Assembly (NCBI GenBank): GCA_001430745.1
Contig: KQ482040.1
Coordinates: 439,500 to 503,499 of the forward strand
Origin: Auxenochlorella pyrenoidosa
Taxonomy: Eukaryota > Chlorophyta > Trebouxiophyceae > Chlorellales > Chlorellaceae
Direction of reading: 5' to 3'
DNA length: 64,000 nt
In this document: piece by piece, positions 1 through 9,136 of the stretch
Numbering within the stretch: position 1 is the first letter of the stretch
Layout: every line of letters begins with the position of its first letter
The notes under the pieces: model-generated
What the model saw: the letters and a program-made list of their open reading frames with translations, nothing else
Told to the model about the DNA's origin: nothing
The model's database searches: none
Program-made: the position numbers and the translations under genes

Positions 1-671
1 ATGCAGGCTTCGCGGCAGCAGCGACGGTGCCAGCACCAGCAGCAGCAGCGCCTATGGCAGAAGGGCTGGACTGGGATGCTGGCTTCTCGTCAACAGTGCC
101 AGAAGCAGAGCCTGCAGCCTCAGGCCTAGGCATAGCCCAGCGTAGTGTCGCCCCCGAAGCAGCCATCAATGCGCCGCTGGCTGCCGGGGCGGCAGCAGCA
201 GCGACAGCTACAGCCGCAGCAGCCGTGCCCTCAGGGGCCGGCTGGGACGACGGGCCCGGTTTTGCAGACTTCTCTGCAGCGCCACCTCTGCAGTCGCGGG
301 CAGCGGCTGCTGCCAACGTCGCCGGCCAGCCACATGCAGCTGTCAGACCTTTCACAGCAGCCGAGGTGACGGCAATAGTGGAAGACACTGCTTGGGCTCC
401 CAGTTCTGCAGTGACTGCAGCAGCCGCTGCTGCCATCCACTATGAGGCAGGCAGCTTTGCCACTGTGCACGCAGAGGAGGTGGATGAGTTTGCAGACTTT
501 GCCGAGGCCGAACCACCCGCCAGCTCGCCCCCACCAGAGGCAGCGTCAGCAGCTGCGACAGAGGCGGAGGCTGCAGTGCTTGCTCAGCAAGTGGCGGAAG
601 CACTCACCCCTGCCATGGCGCTGCAGCAACAGCTCTCTGACCTCTCATTCATGCTAAGCTCGGAAATCTGA
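1..671 (+). CDS. 3' end of an Ala-rich protein with acidic-aromatic motifs (partial)
   Basis: The reading frame is open from base 3 to a TGA at 669-671, so this is the C-terminal part of a gene that starts left of the window. ATGCAG at bases 1-6 could be the end of an intron. The roughly 220 visible residues are mostly Ala-rich low complexity, punctuated by short acidic-aromatic motifs: DWDAGF, GWDDGPGFADF and DEFADFAEAE. Motifs of the type [DE]F-x-[DE]F and WxxF bind clathrin-adaptor ear domains in accessory proteins such as synergins and aftiphilin; that link is inference from motif shape only. The protein ends in a short hydrophobic helix, LSDLSFMLSSEI. The family cannot be named from this tail. 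No membrane segment or catalytic motif is visible. Confidence 0.6.
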   Translation, partial: AGFAAAATVPAPAAAAPMAEGLDWDAGFSSTVPEAEPAASGLGIAQRSVAPEAAINAPLAAGAAAAATATAAAAVPSGAGWDDGPGFADFSAAPPLQSRAAAAANVAGQPHAAVRPFTAAEVTAIVEDTAWAPSSAVTAAAAAAIHYEAGSFATVHAEEVDEFADFAEAEPPASSPPPEAASAAATEAEAAVLAQQVAEALTPAMALQQQLSDLSFMLSSEI

Positions 672-1040
672 GAGTTGCCTTTCCTCCTTACCCCTCAGTT
701 GCAGACAACTGATTTGCCACATGCGCAGCCTTGCTTCTGCTTCCAGACGCAAATGTTACAGTGTCCCAGAGAGAAAACGGACCAGAAAAACAGGGGGCTG
801 GATGGATTGGTCAACAGGGGTGCAAGCACACAGTTCTCATGGAAGCACAGATGGGCACAGGAGGAGCAAGGACAGTGGAAAAGGAAGGGCACAAAGGAAC
901 AAGCATCAATTTTCATCTCTTGAGTTGTGGCATGGTTTTGAGGCAGGTACCGGTTCCAGCTGCTGGCATTATTGGCAAGCTCATTCACACGCAAGGCTTG
1001 CGTGTTGCGCTTCCCCTAGCCAAGCTGCCAGTGGATGAGC
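672..1040. other. Convergent intergenic region with the DiT1 3' end
   Basis: No gene is recognised here. It holds the 3' flanks of the partial plus-strand gene and of the minus-strand DiT1 gene. A minus-strand TGTAA at 756-760 lies about 280 bases past the DiT1 stop codon and is a candidate polyadenylation signal for it. Confidence 0.5.
756..760 (-). terminator. Candidate TGTAA polyadenylation signal for DiT1
   Basis: TGTAA on the minus strand, about 280 bases downstream of the DiT1 stop. TGTAA is the usual green-algal poly(A) signal, but a 5-mer often occurs by chance. Confidence 0.25.
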
Positions 1041-4000
1041 TTAGAAGATGCCTGCAGGACAGTTGAGGAACAGCACATGCGCCGTCGGCACACTGCTGCC
1101 ATCAGCGGCCTGCAAGCACCGAGGTGCAGGGCTGGATGCACCTGTCCACTTAGAAAACCACTTACCAATTGCCTTCCACCAGGCGCCACCCACGAACACC
1201 CAGACCGCCAGGTAGAGCACGCTGAACAGGAAGCCCCACTGCAGAAAAGTAGATGCAGGGAGCTTGTGCTTTTCAATGTGACTGCGATGGCCTTCAGGAG
1301 GCTGTCATGAGGGCCTCATTTCTACAGCAACAAAACTTGGTGCCACTTGGCTGGGATACGAGTGCCAGCAACTCGTGCCTTATAATCTCCATAATTCCTC
1401 TAGCCATCTCGTTACCTGGTACCACTTGGCCTGCGGCACGTAGCCGGTGCCATAGAACGGCGGGGCAGAGCCGATGCCGTAGGTGGTCAGGCAGCCCATC
1501 ACGTTGGACAGCTGGCCTGCAGGCAGACGGGATGGCCGGCTGACGTGCAGATGTTATGTTTGCGGGTGCAATGCGCCACAACGCACACGAGAAACAGAAG
1601 GCTGCAGGCAGGGCCGACACAAGGTCAAACCAGCAACTCTCCCAAAACAAGACAGGTGGGACAGGATACAAACATGCCAACGCACCCAGCGCGAGCGCCG
1701 CCATCAGGCCAGGGGTGCCGCAGGCCATTGCCACCGACAGGAAGGCGGTGTACATGGCACCAATGTGGGCAGCACCTGCAGGTTATGAGAAGAAGCATCA
1801 GATGGAGCCATTACGACCAGTGAAGGATGATAGGTCGAGTCAATCTTCTTAAGAATCATTGATCACTAGTGCTCCACGCATTGCCCAACCAGGCACACAG
1901 AGGATCAAGGCTGCCCGCAAATTATCGAACAGGTGGCAACCGATGGCAACCGACCCTGCCTGTCTCTGCGCACCAGAAGCGAAGAAGTAGTGGGAGTAGA
2001 AGTAGAGCGTCAGGATGATGCCAAAGGTTGCCTGCCAGCTCAGGCCCAGGCCGCCCACCATGCCCACCACCTGCGCAGGCGGAGGCATGTGTAAAACGGG
2101 TTTTGCTTGCAGTGATGCAGGCGGGCAGGCACGCAGAATGCTCAACTGTACAGCAAACATAACAAGCACAGCTACAATTCCCCTCACGTGCCAGGCTGCA
2201 AAACCAAGCCCAATTCCCGGCCCGGCAAATTCCAGGCAAATCTGCAAGTACTGCATCCGGCAAAGGCAACAGGCCATGCAGCGCACCTTGTCGGAGAACC
2301 AGGAGATGAAGCCGTACTTGTTCAGGTAGGCGGCCATGGCGATGAGCGCGGCAAACCAGGTGAGGGTGTCCCACGCCTGGTTGTCGCTCAGGCACTGCTT
2401 CCAGCTCACCACGCCTGGAGCACGGGACGGTGAAGCAGATGGGCAGGCCGCAGGGCGCAATCTCCCCATTGAGAACATTGCAAGTTCCATGCATCACTGA
2501 CCAGGGCAACAGGTCGATGGTGTTCCACTATGATTGCGCACCAGTGATCAGCAGGATGGCCAGGCCGGTCAGCGCAGCAGCCACCGCGTTCACGCCAATC
2601 GCGCCGCCAAAGATCCACAGCCCCACGGTCACGGCGAAGGCAAAGGCGGTGAGCTTCTCGTCGGTGCTCATGGGGCCCAGCTTGGCCAGCTCCTCGCGCG
2701 CCTGCGGGGCGATTGGCAAAGTAAGTGCATTTAAAAAAGATTGCAAATACCGGCTGGAAAATTCGCGACACACGATGCAACTGATGCTCTGCCCACATTG
2801 CTCTGTACATTGCCAATGCATGCATTCTCGGGGTTAAAAAGCTTGTGATGCTGTGCCACTGCTGGCAACAAGCGGATAGGAGCCCCACCTTAGCGGGAGC
2901 ATCAGGGGTGTCCTTGACCTCGGGAGGGTACAGCACGTACATCAGCGCGGGGGTCAGCAGCAGGCAGACTGCGCCGGGCACCAGGCCCGCCATCGCCCAG
3001 GTGCCTGCAGGAGCGAGCAATAAAAATTTGAGCAGCTTGCCTGTAAATGCCTGCAAATTGTAGCAAGAGCAGCATGACACAGCCCCTTCTCCTCTCGCAG
3101 ATTCACGTCGGTTGTGAGACAACCAACAATTTGAACCAGAACGGAAAGCAAGCACGGTTGTGCCTCACCCCAGGAGATGGTCTGGCCCAGCGCCTCGGTG
3201 GCCAGGTTGACGGCCAGCGGGTTGGCGGCCATGGCGGTGATGAACATGCCCGAGGAGATGGTGGTGCAGAGGAAGCAGGTCATCATGAGGAAGGACCCCA
3301 TCTTCTTCTCGGTGCCATTGGCCGGGTCAGAGCCTGTTGGGAGCGTACGGCAGGAGGCATGTGAGCAGGAAAAAGTCGCTGCTGGCAGTGACAGCGGTGG
3401 CCGTTGTGCGCATGTCCAGTCTCGTCACTCGACAAATTTGGCAGCAGCAGCGAGGCGCCCAGACCCCTGCAAAGTGCAGCCCTGCTGCCCCTGCAGACTC
3501 ACCGCAGGCCAGGCACAGCGCCTTGGCGAGCGGCAGGAACAGGCCGCCGGCACGGGCCGCCACAGAGGGGATGGCAGGCGCCAGCAGCGCCTCGGCAGCC
3601 ACCAGCGAGTAGGTCAGGCCCAGGGTGGTCTTGCCAAACAGCGCCACGATGCTGTAGGCGATGCGGGCGCCCAGGCCGGAGCGGATGAAGCCGCCAGACA
3701 GCCAGAAGGCGATGGCGATGAGCCAGGGGATCTCGTTGGCAAAGGCCGAGAAGGCGGCGGCAAAGGTGAGGGTGTTGGTCATCATGGAGGCGCCCAGGCC
3801 CAGCATGGCCACCGCGCCCAGCGGCAGCGGGGTGGTGATGATGCCGGCGATGGTGGCCAAGAAGATGGACAGCAGGTGCCATGCCTTGACCGTCACGCCC
3901 GCCGGCGGCGGCACAAACCACAGCGCTGCGCCCAGGCCCACGCAAATGGCCAGCTTCTTCAGGTCGGCACCCCACTTGATGCCTGCAGCATGGAAGGCAT

Positions 4001-4348
4001 ACAGCGGGACATGCAGGTCCAGGCAAGCAAGGAGAGAAAAGAAACAGGCAGGAACGTGGGGTGGCTGGGGCCAACGACGAGCGGCGGGAATGAACAAGGG
4101 CTCTGAGCGTGACGGCAGGCGGCTTTTGCGCGTCCCTCACCCTGGGGAGCAGCTGGAGTTGCGGCAGGCTGTGCCGCAGCAGTCACGCTGAGCCGCCTGG
4201 GCTGGGCTGCCGGGCGCGCGGGAGTCGCGGGCTTGAGCGGAGCCAGCCCGCGGACTGCGTTTGGCCTGGCGATCGGCACTCGCAGGGCCACTGGGCGGGC
4301 CGCCGCGACGGGCCGAGGCGTCAAGCGCGCTGAACACAACATCGCCAT
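1041..4348 (-). CDS. DIT1: Chloroplast 2-oxoglutarate/malate translocator DiT1
   Basis: Plastid inner-envelope antiporter that brings 2-oxoglutarate in against malate for ammonia assimilation and photorespiration (known for plant DiT1). Eleven exons in phase give 542 residues: 4348-4141, 3982-3503, 3333-3169, 3004-2889, 2701-2542, 2414-2287, 2070-1974, 1775-1686, 1516-1416, 1238-1166, 1051-1041. The first ATG opens a Ser/Thr/Arg/Ala-rich transit peptide (MAMLCSARLTPRP...). Then come the hallmark DASS-family segments: TTPLPLGAVAMLGLGASMM, NEIPWLIAIAFWLSGGFIRS, AWDTLTWFAALIAMAAYLNK, and SHYFFASG followed by a Thr/Gly-rich C-terminal half with multiple membrane helices. Length and domain order match plant DiT1 (about 560 residues). 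The last coding exon is a microexon of only 11 bases encoding the end of GIF-stop; an alternative acceptor just upstream (CAG before GCCGCTGATGG) would end in GR-stop. DiT2-type glutamate/malate transport is possible but the sequence reads as DiT1. Confidence 0.93.
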
Positions 4349-5035
4349 GGTTCTGGCCCTTGGCTGCCTCTGGGCCACGATCTGCAACCTCGGTCGACAG
4401 CAAAGGGCGATGCGAAGACGCGATGCAGCTGTGCGCCAGCGAACAGTCGAATCTTGCTGACTGCGCGACAGGATGGCTTCCCGATCGGGCGGCCGACGGG
4501 GAGGGTTGGCAGGCAGAACCATGGGAGGGAAGAAGTCTGGAGATCACGATACTACCAGCACAGCTTCATTTGGGATGGATCATACAAGAGGGGACCACCA
4601 CGTGCCCTGCACTCGTGCGTCCTACTTGAACGCATGCAGTTCACATGTGTACACTCATTAGCATACTAACGTTTGAATCGCGTGCATCTAGTTGTTTGTA
4701 CTCAACATGTGAGCCTGCATCTGCAACATGTTATAATTCAAGCCTATCCTGCCGAAGCAACCATTTGCATGGGTTGAGGAGCATCGAGCCGCTGCCAGCT
4801 TGATCCCATACCAACAGCAGAGGAAGGTAGTGCAAGTGCATAACAAAGGGGCGAAGACTGAGAGAATGCCCTCAGTGGCGCCCAGCGCCGAAACTACTTG
4901 CCAGGCCAGAGAGGATTTTAATGAAAGCAATACTGCACTGGACCAAAATAATTTTTGTCTAGATATCTTTAATTTGCTCTGAAAGGGACTGCCATTGGAA
5001 ACTGTGATGGCCTGGTCGAGCATCTTGCAGTGGCT
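4349..5035. other. Intergenic region: DiT1 promoter side and 3' flank of the translocator gene
   Basis: No coding exon is recognised. The part near 4349-4550 must hold the DiT1 promoter and 5' UTR. The part near 4650-5035 is visibly more AT-rich and holds the 3' flank of the next minus-strand gene. The open frames here are short and low in complexity. Confidence 0.5.
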
Positions 5036-7619
5036 TCACACATGCGCAATCTTAAACACGGGCTGTGAAATTTCCTCAAGCTGCTCCTGCCTCTTGGCCA
5101 GCATCTTAGACTGCAGGGCAGGCGGTGTGGGCAGCCCGGGGCCAGGGGCTGGCATTTGAGCAGGGCAACTGCAAGGGCCTGACGGCCTGCGCTGCCACAC
5201 AATGCGCAGGCTGCACATATTCCTGGTCTCAACTGCTCTGGCAGAGCTGTGTGACACGGTCTCGCTGTTCCCGGCACTCTGCTTGCACTCGCTTCCTGCT
5301 GTCACAGACCTGGCTGTAAAGCGCCACGCCTGTAACGGTCACTCCGTAGCCAAACAGGGAGGAGACAGTGACAGGATTTCGGAAGTACAGCAGGCTGAGG
5401 ATCACGGCCACCACACCCTTGGCGTTGCCCAACACCTGCAGACAGATGGCACAGAATGACTTGAGTGGGCGTGTACGTCAGGCTGGTAGGGTGCCTGGTA
5501 CCACACACATATCACGTGAGCGAACTCTGGAGACAGTGAGAGCAGAAGGGCTGCCATTAAGAGGTCAGGAGGGTTGCAGCAACTGGACTCATGCCAGAGT
5601 CCAAAAGGCGAAATGACTGTGTGCGACTTCAGACTTTCCAGTTGCTAAAACTTGAGCCCAACTTGTTCTCATGCTCGCCTGGAGCGTCAGCGCCGAGGTG
5701 TGCTTGGTCACCAGGAAGTTGGTGAGGTTTGACGCCCACGCCATGGCCGAGTTGAGCAGCAGCAGCACCCAGAACGCTGTGCAGTCGGGCGGGAGGGCAG
5801 GGTTCTGTCTTGGGAGCAAGATGCAACGTAGCTGGCTGCCTGGATGTGGGTACAGACATTTGCGTGCCTGGCGTGCCTTCTCAGCTGTTCGGAATGTGCA
5901 CACGTTAGACCAGCGCAGCTTGGTTGCTGGCCTCACCCCCGTTCTGCCCAAGCTCCCGTGCCTGAGCCAGGGCGTTTGGCTCGAAGACCATGGTCATGGG
6001 CAGCAGGAAGACCACGGCTGCCGGTGCCTGCACGCAAAAGGAGCAGCAGCGCGGAGCATATGTGCAATGCAGGGTTTACGGGCCTGAGCAGGCATTGGCA
6101 TGTTAGTCATTGATGCAGGCAGGTGCACAGCTTGGTGAGCTGAGAGGGTAAGGGCTGTCGAAAGGCAAGCAGGCGAGCTGGGCTTTGTTAGGAACTCACC
6201 ATGTAGCCAAGCAAGCTAATTGAGTCAATCTTTTCAGCTGGGTCCGACAGCAGGCGGCCCTGGATGACCGATTTGAGTGCGCGGGTGCAGGTGGCAGCAA
6301 GGCACGCACCAAAGCCCACAAGGTCAAACAGCGGCTCGGCGTTAGAGGCGATGATGATGCCAATTACCTGCGGCAGGACTCAGACATGAACAAATTAATT
6401 TGACCGCTGCATTGCAGCACTGATTCAGAGGCAACCACGGTGCCCACTGCCTGTGATGTCGAGCGCATTCGACCGGACAGGCAAATTGTAGCTTCCGAGC
6501 GAGGGTTTCCAACATCGACATCTTCACAACACAGATTATCTGAGTTCTCTGTGTTGTGCTTGACACAGGTAAAGTTGCAGGCACGATTTCGTTAGCCACC
6601 AGGACAGTGCTAAACGTGCTGGGTGCACTCACTACAGGGATGAGCGACAGGTTCGTTCGGGCCGTCTCTGTCTCGCGGAACAGAAGGAAGGCCAGCAGCG
6701 CAGTGAATGCAGGGGTGGTGGAGCCAATGGCCTGGTCGAAGGAAACTGCAGGGGAGGTGGCCACAGGCAGACGCCGGGTGATCCCGCAGGCAAGACAACA
6801 GCAGAAGCAGAGGATGGTGGAGCTAATGGCCAGGTGAAAGACCTGCTGGCCTTCCACCAGAGGGGCGGCCACCGGGAACGCGATAGCCACGTCTAGCCAA
6901 CGAACCAGAGACCACATGAATGGGATGCTGAGGGAAGAATGCACAACATACCCAGTACCGACCTGGTATGTGAAGCAGGCCAATGTTGCCCAGCACAACT
7001 GCATTTGGGCAGCAGCAAAGAGCACACAGAATGTGAACACTGCCAAGCTGAGGGGCAAGTGCAGGCGCTGCAGGGGGCCGTGCAGGCTGCTTCCTTCTGG
7101 TCGGCACCCACTTGTCAGCAGGAAGATGACAGCCAGCAGCACTATCTTAGCCAGCTGGCGCTTGGACGATAGTTTTTGCAGAACAACCACGCGGGTGGCT
7201 GCCGCGCAGTAGCTGAGTGTCGAGCAGACCAGCATGTGACAGAGTGTCAGGAAGATGGGGCTTCTGCGGGAGAGGAAGGCGTGCGGAGCAAGGCGGCGCT
7301 TGCCGCGGCAACTGCTGCATGACGGGTTGATTTTCATGCAGCCCGCTGGCAGCACCCAACACCAGCTTTGCAAACACAAGGTGTTTCGCATGCAGAGGCG
7401 TGCGTTCACAGAATGCCAAGGGCTGCTCCTTTCATCGCAAAGGCTGGTCTGAGGTGCAAGTTCCTCTGTCATCAGACACATGTATAACATAGTCGGAAGT
7501 AAGCATAGCCGCTGGCCACAGCCTCACCGGAAGTGGAACTCTGACAGCAGCACCTTATTGCTGAGGAGGACGCCAATATTGGAAGAGTACCTGGGGGACG
7601 CAGCAAGTTTGGCACCCAT
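5036..7619 (-). CDS. Nucleotide-sugar/triose-phosphate translocator family member, UDP-uronic-acid-transporter group
   Basis: Membrane antiporter of the drug/metabolite superfamily. Nine exons in phase give 316 residues: 7619-7528, 7263-7112, 6998-6963, 6745-6633, 6367-6200, 6027-5937, 5776-5679, 5435-5310, 5110-5036. The order of signature blocks matches the Arabidopsis UUAT-type group (At5g04160, At3g11320, At1g12500): [102 protein letters not shown] and [14 protein letters not shown]. About ten membrane helices are expected, in the Golgi or another endomembrane. Exact substrate is inference: UDP-glucuronic or galacturonic acid by group, but this family also holds triose-phosphate and UDP-xylose carriers. 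Intron 7 (donor after 5679) has a GC donor, CAG|GCGAGC. The start is the first ATG before the conserved YSSNIG block. An upstream exon joined at the internal CAG before TACTCTTCC is possible. Confidence 0.85.
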
Positions 7620-9136
7620 GCGTCAACAGGCGTGGGCGCGGCACATCAGTCCATATAAATGAAATGAGCCCTGGCAGGATGTGCGCCCCGCAGCGCCAGG
7701 CTGCGCCAGGCGCTGCTCAGGTTAGGCAGCGAGGTAGCGAGGCACTACTCTGCTCCATCTCCGTCACTCATCCTCCGTCTTTTTACAACTCACCAGAAGA
7801 GAATGATCACCGCTGTGAGCCAGGAACTTCCCATAGCTGCAGCGCAGGCGCACAGTAGCAGGCTTCAGCAGGCGACCCCCGGCCTTGCAGGTCTCAAGAT
7901 CAAGACTTGCAGCTGTGGCCTCTACGCCTGCACTCCGAACGCCGCAGATCGGCGCTAGTGCGCCCTGTTGCCCATAAAGGGGAGAACTTGCAGCGGCCCA
8001 AAGCACGCTCAAAGGGCTCTGTGAAGAGGCCGGTATAGACCGCGTGCAGACAGCCGGGCCCAGGCCCTCGGTTTGCTGCCGGTACCGTACTGGCAGCCAG
8101 GTGCGCGCATAGCAGGATTTTTCTCGCTCACCCTGTTTATCCGCGTAATAACAATCATGAGGTCGCTTCGAGTTCGGACACCTGCTGCGCATGCCTCTTA
8201 GGAGCGGGTGTAAGGGAAACAATACATATTTGCTCGCGACTTTTGACATAGTAGGGCCTACTAAGCACGAAACACAACTTCAAATAAAATTTTGGGAGTT
8301 CCTAGTACGCCTTAGTAGGGGGTTGCCCCCAGGCACTACGACGGCAGTACAAGACCACTTCGACTGGGTGGGAAACGCCCTGCTGCACATCCTGGCCCCA
8401 AATGCCACCACAATGCGCACTATAATGAGACCAAACTTTAAGAAGCGGGTGCTAGGGAGAACACAAAAACCTTCAGAACAAGAAGTTGAAGCTGCGCGAG
8501 GCGGAGGGGACAACGCCGAGGTGCTGTTGCGATAGCACCTCTTTGACTGCCCTGCTGGAAGAGATGCAGATATGCCTGAGCATGCTTTGTGCCTTAAGAA
8601 TGTTAGCTCTGCCAGCCTGACGAGCGGTGGAAGGAGAAGCAGGGGCCCAGCTTGCCAGGGACGAGGTTGCTGCCGGCAGGGCCGGGTACGGGTAGAGGTA
8701 CAGGGGCTCTTGAAAAAGGCATCATAAGCGCGTTTTGGCCGCCAGTACAAAGTTGCTGGTTCATCAGATGCCCTTTGGGTACGTAACGACATCTAAGGAA
8801 AGCTGGTCGAGCTGGCAGGGCCACACATGGAAGCCCAGCAAGGGCACACTCTGCTCCACACTCTCTTCCGAGGCGTTACAAAACAACAGCCGCAATGGTA
8901 GCCAAGGCAGAAGGAAGACCAAGATGGAGCTGAATCAAGAGACAGAGGTGGCGCTCAGCGCCGAGCACTGCCTTCCACATTGGAAGCGCTTCACTCGCCC
9001 TTGGCAAAGCTGCACAGAAGGAGGGGAAGATACACAATAAGCACCACACCAAACAAGCACGCCAGCGAGGTACACCCAGCGCACTTCTGGGTCCGTCATC
9101 GACCTTCAAAATCTGTCAACTGCAATCCCAGCAAGC
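7620..9136. other. Long intergenic region between two minus-strand genes
   Basis: No recognisable gene. It contains the promoter of the translocator gene near 7620-7800 and the 3' flank of malate dehydrogenase near 8850-9136. The middle (about 8180-8480) is noticeably more AT-rich than its surroundings and has a 9-base inverted repeat (8257-8265 with 8311-8319). Open frames on both strands there (8191-8535 plus, 8280-8792 minus) match no family I know and lack splice-phase support. Confidence 0.45.
8876..8880 (-). terminator. Candidate TGTAA polyadenylation signal for malate dehydrogenase
   Basis: Minus-strand TGTAA about 257 bases past the malate dehydrogenase stop codon. Weak evidence on its own. 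Confidence 0.25.

Noticed and set aside
3177..4106. 309-codon plus-strand open frame
   Set aside because: It is antisense to DiT1 exons 2 and 3, rich in Gly/Arg/Gln/His as expected of a GC-rich shadow frame, and does not follow splice phase.
6893..7107. Alternative exon of the translocator reading [16 protein letters not shown]
   Set aside because: It superficially resembled the conserved VVSGN..SLR..P block, but a nearby 36-base exon reading [11 protein letters not shown] joins both neighbours in correct phase and matches the family better.
8280..8792. 170-codon minus-strand and 114-codon plus-strand open frames overlapping each other
   Set aside because: Neither resembles a family and they oppose each other; kept only as a compositional oddity.
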